The translations under genes and the position numbers were made by a program. DNA of 64,000 nt, taken from NCBI RefSeq assembly GCF_000424585.1, contig NZ_AUKE01000010.1, positions 62,001 to 126,000 of the forward strand, written 5' to 3'. Every line of letters starts with the position of its first letter. Position 1 is the first letter of the stretch. The DNA is from Butyrivibrio sp. MC2013. GTDB lineage: Bacteria > Bacillota > Clostridia > Lachnospirales > Lachnospiraceae. A model generated the notes under the pieces. The model ran no database searches. It saw only the letters and a list, made by a program, of their open reading frames with translations, and was not told the DNA's origin. Shown one piece after another: positions 16,026 through 23,637 of this stretch.

Positions 16026-17756
16026 TCATTCCACAGCAAAAAGCTTTTGCGTATTATAGAGGCTAGCGTATTCTCCGCCGGCTTCTATCAGCTCCTTGTG
16101 TGTACCTTCTTCGCTGATCCTGCCCTCTTCTACCACTACGATCCTGTCTGCATTTCTGACAGTAGCCAGTCTGTGAGCTATCACAAAGGATGTCCTGCCT
16201 TTCATCAGCTCTTCAAAGCTCTTTTGTATCTTTTCCTCAGTGATGGTATCCAGGGCAGAAGTAGCCTCGTCCAGTATGAGTATGGAAGGGTTCTTGAGGA
16301 ATATTCTGGCTATGGATATCCTCTGCTTCTGACCACCTGAGAGCCTGGTACCCCTTTCTCCCACATAGGTATTAAAGCCATCAGGCATCTCCAGAATATC
16401 CTTATAGAGTTCTGCTCTCTTGGCAGCCTCTATTACCTCTTCGTCACTGGCTCCGGGCCTTCCGTATCTGATATTCTCCATGATGGTATCTGCAAATACA
16501 AATACATCCTGCTGTACGATGCCTATAGCAGTCCGCAGGGACTTCTTGGTCACTTCCTTGATATCCATGCCGTCTATGGTTATATGACCTTCGGAAAGAT
16601 CGTAGAATCTGGGGATCAGCTGGCAAAGCGTAGTCTTACCACCTCCGGATGCACCTACTACAGCGATCATCTCTCCGGGCTTAGCAGTCAGAGTCACATC
16701 GTGAAGGACCTCTTTTTTGTCATTATAGGCAAAAGAGACATGGTCGATATCCACCCTTCCTTCTGTCACTAGAAGCTCGGCTGCATTATCAGCTTCCCTG
16801 ATAGCCGGCTCGAGGTCCATGATCTCCTCGAAACGCTTGATACCGGCCATACCGCTGGCAAAAACCTCTGCAAAATTGGAGAGCTTCCTGACAGGAGAAA
16901 TAAATGAATTGGTAAAAAGTGTAAAGGTGATAAGGTCAATGTAATTGAGCTCGCCCTTCATCATCAAAAAGCCACCAAAGGCAATGACCACAGCAGGCAT
17001 AATGCCCAGGAAGAATTCCATGGATGCATTAAAGGTGCCCATAGCCTTGTAAAACTCCTTTTTGGCTGTGCGGAAGCGGTCATTGGATTCATAGAATCTC
17101 TCCAGATCCACATCCTCATTGGCAAAAGCCTTGGAAGTCCTGATACCGGATATGGAAGACTCTATATCAGTGTTGATGATGGCTATCTTCTTTTTGACAT
17201 TTTCGGAACTGCGTCCCATATTTCTGCGCTGCATGATGACCACTGCAATGAATATAGGGATCAGTACTGCCACAACAAGAGCCAGTCGCCACTCGATGCG
17301 AAACATCATAAATAAAGCGCCGATAATGGTCAAAAGGGATATAAGCAGGTCTTCGGGGCCATGATGGGAAAGCTCAGTGATCTCGAAGAGGTCGCTGGTA
17401 AGTCTGGACATCAGATTACCGGTCCTGACCCTGTCATAGAATTCCAGATCCAGAGTCTGCATATGCCTGAAGAGATCTGCCCTGATATCAGCCTCTACCC
17501 TTACACCAAAGGTATGTCCCCAGTAACTCATGATAAAATAACATATGCTCCTGATCACATACATAAGACCTACCAGGATCATGATCAAAAAGAAAGTCCT
17601 AAAGGCATTATCAGGCAAGAGATCATACATACAATGACGGGATATGAGGGGGAACGCAAGGTCCACCAAGGCGGCTGTGACAGCACATATCATATCCAGT
17701 ACAAAAAGTTTCATATGTGGTCTGAAATACCTGACCATCCTAAGAATTGATTTCAT
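16026..17756 (-). CDS. ABC transporter, fused permease and ATP-binding protein (exporter type)
   Basis: This 576-residue half-transporter has an N-terminal six-helix membrane domain (residues 1-310) with the coupling-helix region VRTGNLMSRLTSDLFEITE, then a nucleotide-binding domain with Walker A GASGGGKTTL (near 368), Q-loop GIVQQDVFVF, signature TRLSGGQKQR (near 468), Walker B ILILDEATSALD and the His switch FVIAHRLATV. It belongs to the MsbA/MdlB-type exporters and should act as a homodimer or with a partner; no second half-transporter is adjacent. The start ATG 17756 follows GGAGGGTGAA; the frame extends upstream without support. The substrate is unknown. Confidence 0.9.
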   Translation of the reverse strand: MKSILRMVRYFRPHMKLFVLDMICAVTAALVDLAFPLISRHCMYDLLPDNAFRTFFLIMILVGLMYVIRSICYFIMSYWGHTFGVRVEADIRADLFRHMQTLDLEFYDRVRTGNLMSRLTSDLFEITELSHHGPEDLLISLLTIIGALFMMFRIEWRLALVVAVLIPIFIAVVIMQRRNMGRSSENVKKKIAIINTDIESSISGIRTSKAFANEDVDLERFYESNDRFRTAKKEFYKAMGTFNASMEFFLGIMPAVVIAFGGFLMMKGELNYIDLITFTLFTNSFISPVRKLSNFAEVFASGMAGIKRFEEIMDLEPAIREADNAAELLVTEGRVDIDHVSFAYNDKKEVLHDVTLTAKPGEMIAVVGASGGGKTTLCQLIPRFYDLSEGHITIDGMDIKEVTKKSLRTAIGIVQQDVFVFADTIMENIRYGRPGASDEEVIEAAKRAELYKDILEMPDGFNTYVGERGTRLSGGQKQRISIARIFLKNPSILILDEATSALDTITEEKIQKSFEELMKGRTSFVIAHRLATVRNADRIVVVEEGRISEEGTHKELIEAGGEYASLYNTQKLFAVE

Positions 17757-17856
17757 TTCACCCTCCACGCAATAACAATATCCCCGATATATGCCAGTTT
17801 TTTCCAGCAATCAGATAGTACTGCGATCCTTCATCTATATTATTATGCCGACACAT

Positions 17857-17892
17857 TAATAGGCAAGGCACATAAACATTGTGCCTTGCCCT
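17857..17892. repeat. Strong intergenic hairpin
   Basis: AGGCAAGGCACA pairs with TGTGCCTTGCCC around a 7-nt loop, between the stop of 17961-18374 and the ABC exporter start. In the minus sense a run of six T precedes it rather than follows, so it is not a standard terminator. It may be a processing or stability element. Confidence 0.5.
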
Positions 17893-17960
17893 AATTAAAA
17901 AAGCAATGTATTATTCACGAAGTATTTATCTATAACATATGTTCTGTTACTATTCTCAGC

Positions 17961-18374
17961 TTATACAGATGCATCCAAGCCGCTCCCCGTATTGTTCTCA
18001 GCGGTTTTGGAGCCGTCAGATGAATAGATAGCCTTGGTGGAATCAGCCTCTTTTTCCTCTTCTTTATAAGTTGACAAGAGCTTTTCCAGCTTGCCGCTCT
18101 TCTCATAAGAGGTCTTCTCTACTGTCTTGGGATCATTTGCCTTCCTAGAAGAGGATGTGCCTTCGCTCTCAGCCTTTTCCTTGGCATAAACAGCCTTTAA
18201 CAGCTTGCCGTAGCTGCCATTCTTAAGGGAGCTATAGTCCGAGAGGGTATAGTTGCCCAGCATATTATTCTGAGTGGCGGGTAAGCTGCCAAACATAGCA
18301 TTGGCTGCGGAAGCTCTCATATTGATGGCATTTTGCTGCCCAAAAGATAAATAAGATGAATTGATGGTACTCAT
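17961..18374 (-). CDS. Small protein expressed from a sigma-28-type promoter, probably flagellar regulon
   Basis: This 137-residue hydrophilic protein has an N-terminal Asn/Ser-rich part (MSTINSSYLSFGQQNAINMR), then the segment DYSSLKNGSYGKLLKAVYAK near residue 46 and a Lys/Glu/Ser-rich tail. I recall SLKNGSYGKL-type segments in small uncharacterised proteins of motile Lachnospiraceae. The start ATG 18374 has AGGAGG seven nt upstream. The upstream region holds a good sigma-28-type promoter (18441-18468), which is the main reason to link it to motility. It has no signal peptide. Its role is unknown. Confidence 0.6.
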   Translation of the reverse strand: MSTINSSYLSFGQQNAINMRASAANAMFGSLPATQNNMLGNYTLSDYSSLKNGSYGKLLKAVYAKEKAESEGTSSSRKANDPKTVEKTSYEKSGKLEKLLSTYKEEEKEADSTKAIYSSDGSKTAENNTGSGLDASV

Positions 18375-18440
18375 ATCGTCACCTCCTTGTCACAAAGCAG
18401 GGAACCTATTCCGTTAGATTCCATACCTCTTCATCTCTTT

Positions 18441-18468
18441 TTATCGGACAGGCAAGCTCAATTCTTTA
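18441..18468 (-). promoter_or_regulatory. Sigma-28 (SigD/FliA)-type promoter
   Basis: In the minus sense TAAA (18465-18468), a 16-nt spacer and TCCGATAA (18441-18448) match the TAAA-N15-GCCGATAA consensus with one substitution in the -10. It overlaps the last codons of the alpha/beta hydrolase and reads into 17961-18374. Confidence 0.65.
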
Positions 18469-19312
18469 GCTCCTTTGCCAAAAAATCTTTTACCGCTTCC
18501 ACAACCTTGTCAAGATGCCTGGTATAGCAGTGATCATCGCCATGGATAGTGGCAAGTCTTGCATCAGAATACTCTGCAGCAAGCTCTGCTCCGCAGGAAT
18601 ATGGCACCGCCTCATCATCATCTCCATGCACCACAAGGACAGGACGCTTATATGCCTTGACCGCATCATGGACAGGAAGCAGAGACGCCACCCTGATAGA
18701 GTCACTGCTCAGCTCCCATTCATCGCTGCCTATGGAATCAGGGATATGCTCGCTGTCAAATTCATTGCCCAGAAAAAAGCCCGATGCTGCGTCATTATAT
18801 ATATTGATAGCAGGAGAAAGAGGAATCAGCGCTTTGACTACATCTCTCATAATACCTGCTGCCAGTACTACTGACAGGCCGCCCTGGGAATGACCCGTAA
18901 GATATATATCCGAGACATAGGGGAGTCTTCTTACATAGCGGATCACTCTCACGATCTCCATGACCCAGATCATAACATTGTGATCATAGAAATCACCGCC
19001 GCTTAGCCCATGGCCGTACATCTCAGCCCTTATGCTGACCATGCCAAGATCTGTGGCCAGTCCTGCTACAGCGCGGATATGGTCTTCTTCCATATGGCCT
19101 GTAAAGCCGTGGATCACTATGAGTGCAGGCATCTTATCCTGCACAGCATCCGGCAGATCCTCCTTGATATGAAGGGGAATGCCATCAGATTCCAGATATT
19201 TTTCTATGGATCTTTTGCCTCCTTCAAAGATCAGCTGCTGTTCTTCATCTATATGCGCATTAAATGCATCCACCTCTTCTTTGCTATGGGAACTGATATT
19301 GATTGTCTTCAT
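18458..19312 (-). CDS. Alpha/beta hydrolase (serine esterase type)
   Basis: This 284-residue protein has the alpha/beta hydrolase order: oxyanion strand LIVIHGFTGHMEEDHI near residue 68, nucleophile elbow LTGHSQGGLSV near 140, acidic residue in VLVVHGDDDEAVP near 225 and the catalytic His in IHGDDHCYTRHLD near 258. It resembles intracellular esterases and acyl-hydrolases of the BAAT/dienelactone-like groups. ATG 19312 is chosen because AAAGGA lies six nt upstream; an ATG five codons earlier lacks one. The substrate is unknown. No signal peptide is seen. Confidence 0.85.
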   Translation of the reverse strand: MKTINISSHSKEEVDAFNAHIDEEQQLIFEGGKRSIEKYLESDGIPLHIKEDLPDAVQDKMPALIVIHGFTGHMEEDHIRAVAGLATDLGMVSIRAEMYGHGLSGGDFYDHNVMIWVMEIVRVIRYVRRLPYVSDIYLTGHSQGGLSVVLAAGIMRDVVKALIPLSPAINIYNDAASGFFLGNEFDSEHIPDSIGSDEWELSSDSIRVASLLPVHDAVKAYKRPVLVVHGDDDEAVPYSCGAELAAEYSDARLATIHGDDHCYTRHLDKVVEAVKDFLAKELKN

Positions 19313-19403
19313 GCCTTTTCCTTTCATTGTCTATTTGTAGTGAGCTGCATATGATCCGGTGCCATATAGTTTATCAGCTTATGCTCATAAATAACCACGC
19401 GCC

Positions 19404-20252
19404 TCAACAATTACCGGTATATACATAGTGCAGATTCTCCCCGGCTATATCCGCCAGGCGGTATATCTTATCCACATCGGTAGCCGCCCTGTCAGTCATA
19501 TGAAACCTTGGAAAAAATCTGCTGATATGAAGGACTATCTCCTCACCATCAGCACCCTTTATGGTACTAAGCCAGAGGGACATATCCCGCATCTCATCTT
19601 CTGAATCATTTTCCCCTGGAATGATAAGGCTTGTAACCTCCAGATGGGAATACTTACAGGCTCTGACTATGAAATCCATCACCTGCTGCCTGCTGCCTTT
19701 TAAGACCTCTGAGTAATAGCGGTCTGTAAAACCCTTGAGATCTATATTCATAGCATCTATACAGGGCCCTATCTCATCCAGCACAGGAAGCTCGCATGTC
19801 CCGTTACTCACAAGGACAGTCTTTAGCCCCCTCTTATGTGCCAGCATAGCCGTATCCCGCACGTATTCATAGCCTATGAGCGGCTCATTGTAGGTAAAGG
19901 CTATACCTATACTTCCCCTGTCCTGAAGCTCTATTGCCAGCTCCACAAGTTCCTCCGGAGCCATGAATCTGGCAGTATCTGCCATGGCAAAGGCTTCGTC
20001 GGACCAGGATATCTCATAGTTCTGGCAAAAAGGACAACGGAGATTGCAGCCAAATGAGCCCGCTGAGAGAATATAGCTCCCGGGATAAAAGCGGGCAAGA
20101 GGCTTCTTTTCAATAGGATCAAGAGCCAGCCCTGTGATCCTGCCATAGTTATAAGCTCTGACTGCCTTGTCCTCACATATCCTGCCACCGCAAAAGCCCA
20201 ACTGTCCTTCTTTTACATCACAATGCCTAAAGCATACATCGCATTTCGCCAC
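19404..20252 (-). CDS. amrS: AmmeMemoRadiSam system radical SAM enzyme
   Basis: This 282-residue protein has an N-terminal Cys-rich region (CDVCFRHCDVKEGQLGFCGG) and the radical SAM cluster motif CNLRCPFCQNYEISW (C-x3-C-x2-C) near residue 70, followed by AFTYNEPLIGYEYV and VSNGTCELPVLDEIGPCIDA. This layout is specific to the AmmeMemoRadiSam family radical SAM protein. It starts at GTG 20252 with GGAG upstream. The gene is separated by 178 nt from the fused AmrB-AmrA gene, and hairpin array 3 fills much of that gap. The reaction catalysed is not established to my knowledge. Confidence 0.9.
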   Translation of the reverse strand: MAKCDVCFRHCDVKEGQLGFCGGRICEDKAVRAYNYGRITGLALDPIEKKPLARFYPGSYILSAGSFGCNLRCPFCQNYEISWSDEAFAMADTARFMAPEELVELAIELQDRGSIGIAFTYNEPLIGYEYVRDTAMLAHKRGLKTVLVSNGTCELPVLDEIGPCIDAMNIDLKGFTDRYYSEVLKGSRQQVMDFIVRACKYSHLEVTSLIIPGENDSEDEMRDMSLWLSTIKGADGEEIVLHISRFFPRFHMTDRAATDVDKIYRLADIAGENLHYVYTGNC

Positions 20253-20330
20253 TATTCATTCTCCAAACAGCTTCTCACTAATCTCTGATAAATTTTTTCT
20301 TATATCCCCGCAATAAGACCTTACCATTCT

Positions 20331-20430
20331 CTGAATACAAGGATGTATTTGGACATGTTCTGAAGTGCATGGATGCACTTCAATGTCCTGAATACAAGGA
20401 TGTATTTGGACATGTTCTGAATAATTCAGT
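20331..20430. repeat. Intergenic GGA-loop hairpin array 3
   Basis: The plus strand carries AATACA-AGGA-TGTATT (20334-20349), GAAGTGCA-TGGA-TGCACTTC (20362-20381) and a second AATACA-AGGA-TGTATT (20391-20406), with a 57-bp period between the identical hairpins. Flanks are GGACATG and ATGTCC, and the array ends in a CTGAAT/ATTCAG palindrome at 20418-20430. In the mRNA sense it starts at the first base after the AmrBA stop codon. Confidence 0.9.
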
Positions 20431-21816
20431 TTAGTAATGCCTTACTACTTCAAATCTTTGAAGCTTATAATCCTCATATTCGTGGATACCGCCCTTTTGT
20501 CTGGCTATGCTGATCTGATCCTCCACTGTATCAACGCCGTCAAGATTGGGAAGGAGCAGCCCCCTCTTCATTCCGCTGCTGACGATCACGCCGTAGCGCC
20601 TTACATCAAGCTCGTCAGGGGAATCTATATCCTCTATCTCTCCCAGAACATCTACAGATATCTCCAGAAAAGGCAGCTCCGACTCTTCTATTGGCGTAAA
20701 CCTGGGATCCCTGGAAGAAGCGCTGATGGCATTGTCTATGATCTCTTCAGCTATAGATTCCCTGGTAGCCATGATCGTGCCGATACAGCCTCTGAGTCTC
20801 CCTTTTTCATGGATGGATACAAAGGTGCCTGCTGCCTTGCCAGTCATCTCCTCGGGCAGACCATCCGGCATGGCAAGACGCTTTCTATACCTCACCCAGG
20901 ATTCAACACTGGCCCTTGCAAGCTGCACATACGCATCACTCATATAAGCCTTCCTCCTGCAATCATCTTCCTGCTCATCCAGGTAATGAGCCAGAAAGCA
21001 GCGCTCCTTAGAGGGTGCACCGGGATAAAAGGTGCATATGCCATAGCCCACTCCGGTCACATCCTGATGGGACAAAGCACTGGCCTTCACTTCAAGTCCG
21101 TCAAAGCAGCCTGCCATGATGACAAAGGACCTATGGCCGCACTCAGCAGCCTTTTCGCAGAAACGCTCATCAAAATCAAAGAGTTCCCCAAAGGCAGCTC
21201 TGCCGCATACATCCATAATACGCCTGTCATATGCAGGTCCCTCGGCGGCATAACCATAAGGACCATAGCTCTGCAGCTTGTGTGACAGATCTCCACTGGC
21301 CACTACTACCACTCTTCTTCCCAGATCATTTACAGCCTCTGATATAAGCTGGCCCAGATGATAGTGCTCAGTCAGCGCAAGGCCCGACAAGCCTATCCTG
21401 ATAATGCGCCCGCCCCGGTATTGCTGCCTGATGAAATACAGGGGTACCATACAGCCATGATCCAGCAAAGGATCCCTTTCGCCCTCAGTGCCTGCAGGAA
21501 AATCCTCTCTGTCAGCCAAAAGGCATATCTTGTCAGCAAGCTCGCGGTCATACTCTTCATCAAATCTGACCTCCGGGGCTCCAAAGCGAACAAATGAGCC
21601 CCTGGCTCTATCTCCGGGGGAAATATGGAAATAATCCGAGTACATAATGGAATGGGGACTGGTAATGATAATGGTCTCAGGCTCAAGGGCTGCTATTTCC
21701 GATGCGGCCTCTTCATAAGCTCTGATCGTATCTATGACTTCTCTCTCGCTGCCCTTGCCAATCCGGGGGACGATAAGCGGCGGATGGGGCAGCATGAATG
21801 CAGCTAAGATAGGCAT
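20431..21816 (-). CDS. Fused Memo-like (AmrB) and AMMECR1 (AmrA) protein
   Basis: This 461-residue protein is a fusion. Residues 1-270 are a Memo/LigB-type class III dioxygenase-like domain with the metal-site motifs MLPHPPLIVPRIG, TSPHSIMYSDYF, DHGCMVPLYF and VVASGDLSHKL. Residues 290-461 are an AMMECR1 domain with YVQLARASVESWVRYRK and IHEKGRLRGCIGTI and the C-terminal GVIVSSGMKRGLLLPNLDGV. Such fusions are usual in clostridia and always travel with the radical SAM enzyme found next door. The start ATG 21816 has AAGGAGG. Catalytic activity of the Memo domain is not proven in general, and the pathway product is unknown. Confidence 0.9.
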   Translation of the reverse strand: MPILAAFMLPHPPLIVPRIGKGSEREVIDTIRAYEEAASEIAALEPETIIITSPHSIMYSDYFHISPGDRARGSFVRFGAPEVRFDEEYDRELADKICLLADREDFPAGTEGERDPLLDHGCMVPLYFIRQQYRGGRIIRIGLSGLALTEHYHLGQLISEAVNDLGRRVVVVASGDLSHKLQSYGPYGYAAEGPAYDRRIMDVCGRAAFGELFDFDERFCEKAAECGHRSFVIMAGCFDGLEVKASALSHQDVTGVGYGICTFYPGAPSKERCFLAHYLDEQEDDCRRKAYMSDAYVQLARASVESWVRYRKRLAMPDGLPEEMTGKAAGTFVSIHEKGRLRGCIGTIMATRESIAEEIIDNAISASSRDPRFTPIEESELPFLEISVDVLGEIEDIDSPDELDVRRYGVIVSSGMKRGLLLPNLDGVDTVEDQISIARQKGGIHEYEDYKLQRFEVVRHY

Positions 21817-21875
21817 ATCCGAACCCTCCTTATGTACTTTTTATTATATATTAGCAGGAGGATTTTTACACAAAG

Positions 21876-21908
21876 AAAAAAACCGCTCAACATGGGGGTC
21901 GTTGAACG
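21876..21908 (-). terminator. Terminator of tRNA-Met
   Basis: In the minus sense CGTTCAAC pairs with GTTGAGCG around a 9-nt loop, and seven U residues follow. It lies 9 nt after the tRNA 3' end. Confidence 0.85.
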
Positions 21909-21917
21909 ATTTCAGAG

Positions 21918-21991
21918 TAGCGAGAGGGGGACTTGAACCCTCGACACCACGGGTATGAACCGTGTGCTCTAGCCAGCTGAGCTATCTCGCC
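21918..21991 (-). tRNA. tRNA-Met (CAU anticodon)
   Basis: This is a 74-nt cloverleaf. The acceptor 5' strand GGCGAGA pairs with TCTCGCT plus discriminator A; the D arm reads TAGCTCAGCTGGCTAGAGCA; the anticodon stem CACGG/CCGTG holds the loop TTCATAC (anticodon CAT); the T arm has GAGGG/CCCTC-type pairing around TTCAAGT. The terminal CCA is not encoded. The sequence looks like elongator Met. A CAU tRNA-Ile needing lysidine cannot be fully excluded by eye, and the initiator is unlikely because the first acceptor pair is G-U rather than a mismatch and the anticodon stem lacks three G-C pairs. Confidence 0.9.
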
Positions 21992-22027
21992 ATTTATTTG
22001 CGACCGCTTTCTGCAGCCGACTAGAAT

Positions 22028-22056
22028 ACTATATCTCAGAGCCTCCTATATGTCAA
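22028..22056 (-). promoter_or_regulatory. Strong sigma-A promoter of tRNA-Met
   Basis: TTGACA (22051-22056), a 17-nt spacer and TATAGT (22028-22033) in the minus sense give a near-consensus promoter about 30 nt upstream of the tRNA 5' end. Confidence 0.9.
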
Positions 22057-22175
22057 TAGCTTTTTTATAAAAAAACTGCAGTTTGCAAAAACCGCCTTTT
22101 ACTGCATGCTCCTTATGGCCTCGTTCATTATCTTTTTGACATTCGCGCCTGCTATAACACCCCGTGGTCCAGCTA

Positions 22176-23519
22176 CTAGGTTACTCTGTGGCCGGCCCAT
22201 TTCATGCTGCGAAGGCGTATGGTGTAGAATACACCCCTGACAAACCAATCAGAGAACATACCAATCCAGACTGCCATAGGTGACATGTAATGGAAAAAAT
22301 AAACCAGCGTCAGTGTAATGCCTACCCTTACAAACCACATGGTGGAAATGGATAAGAGCATGGAGAATCTCACATCTCCTGCAGCTCTCATACCATAAGC
22401 AGGTACAAATGAAGGTACCCAAAACAGGGGCTTGATGATAGTGATCCAGCCTACCATATACATGCATAGCTTTGCACTCTCACTATTCATACCTGCTATA
22501 GCCGTGATACGGCCGCCTGCCAAAAAGACCAGGATACAGCTGGCTGTAAGAAAGACCTCTGCCCAGATGGACAGCTTCCTGATATAATAGGCCGCCTCTT
22601 TCTTTCTACCGGCTCCCATAGTCTGACCTGCTACAGTCATAAGGCCTATGCCCACGCCTACAGCGGCTATGCCGTTGAGGTTCTCCATAATATTGGTCAT
22701 GGCCTGTGCTGTAATAGCTATGGTGCCCATGGCAGATACTGCAGACTGGATGACCAGCTTGCCAAATTGAAACATGGAATTCTCTATACCATTTGGTATA
22801 CCCAGTCCCAGCACCTTCCTGACAAGATAAGGGTCAGTACGAAGGCGGCGGTAATCTCTGATGTTGATAAGCTCGCTCCTTCGTCTAAGGAATGCATATA
22901 CCACAAGGGCAGAGAGCCATCTGGATATCAGGGTGGCAAGGGCAGCTCCCGCTACGCCCATATTAAATACAAAGATAAATACCGCATTGCCTGCAATATT
23001 GATACAGTTGCAGGCTATAGATATGACCAGAGGTAGCCTGGTATTACCCTGAGCCCTGTATATGGCAGAGCCTGCGCTATAAAGCGCAATCCCCGGAAAT
23101 GACAATATGGTAATAAAAAAGTAGATCCTGGCCTCAGCCATCAAAGCCTCTTCCACTCGTCCAAAGGTCAGGTCCAGGATGGGATTCTTTAAAACAATAC
23201 AAAAAACAGTAATGAACAAAGACAATAAAAAGGCCGAAAGAGAAACCTGTTCGGCAGCCTCCTTCGCCCTTTTAAGATTCTGTTGTCCTATATAATGAGA
23301 GCAGATGACTACTCCGCCTGTTGCAATGGCAGCAAAAGCCTGGATCACCAGGATGTTAATGGAATCCACAAGCTGTACTGCTCCAAGGGCATAGTCATTA
23401 ACGTTGCTGACCATCATGGAATCGGCCAGCCCCATGAGAGATGTGAGAAACTGCTCCGCAATGACGGGCAGGATCAGCATCAGCAATTGCTTGTTAGAAA
23501 ATAATCTCTTATTATCCAT
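22176..23519 (-). CDS. MATE family efflux transporter
   Basis: This 447-residue membrane protein has twelve predicted helices and the typical first block LLMLILPVIAEQFLTSLMGLADSMMVS. The second half repeats the pattern with LGLGIPNGIENSMFQFGKLVI near residue 240. MATE proteins export cationic drugs or metabolites in exchange for Na+ or H+. The start at ATG 23519 is taken from homology of the N-terminus; the open frame continues to 23603 but through a long inverted repeat with no ribosome binding site. A long palindrome sits between this gene and argS. Confidence 0.85.
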   Translation of the reverse strand: MDNKRLFSNKQLLMLILPVIAEQFLTSLMGLADSMMVSNVNDYALGAVQLVDSINILVIQAFAAIATGGVVICSHYIGQQNLKRAKEAAEQVSLSAFLLSLFITVFCIVLKNPILDLTFGRVEEALMAEARIYFFITILSFPGIALYSAGSAIYRAQGNTRLPLVISIACNCINIAGNAVFIFVFNMGVAGAALATLISRWLSALVVYAFLRRRSELINIRDYRRLRTDPYLVRKVLGLGIPNGIENSMFQFGKLVIQSAVSAMGTIAITAQAMTNIMENLNGIAAVGVGIGLMTVAGQTMGAGRKKEAAYYIRKLSIWAEVFLTASCILVFLAGGRITAIAGMNSESAKLCMYMVGWITIIKPLFWVPSFVPAYGMRAAGDVRFSMLLSISTMWFVRVGITLTLVYFFHYMSPMAVWIGMFSDWFVRGVFYTIRLRSMKWAGHRVT

Positions 23520-23572
23520 GAAAAATATATCCGCACCTGCTTCGCAGTAAGCTTTTTTCCTCATGATTGTTA

Positions 23573-23630
23573 GGGTCATGAATACAAACAGCTCCACATG
23601 CAAGCATGCGAGCTGTTTGTATTATGACCC
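23573..23630. repeat. Long inverted repeat between argS and the MATE gene
   Basis: GGGTCAT and AATACAAACAGCTC pair with GAGCTGTTTGTATT and ATGACCC, giving about 21 bp with one bulge. The apical region contains ATGCAAGCAT, itself a palindrome, and the same ten bases sit in the loop of the palindrome at 42284-42329. There is no U-run, so it is not a classical terminator. It lies 8 nt after the argS stop codon in the sense direction. Confidence 0.75.
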
Positions 23631-23637
23631 AATATCA

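Noticed and set aside
22099..22200. 33-codon minus-strand frame ending VKKIMNEAIRSMQ, overlapping the MATE 3' end
   Set aside because: The C-terminal sequence looks protein-like, but there is no ribosome binding site and it could be chance; it is too short to support.
23520..23603. Longer MATE frame to 23603
   Set aside because: It reads into the long inverted repeat, lacks a ribosome binding site and adds residues not typical of MATE N-termini.
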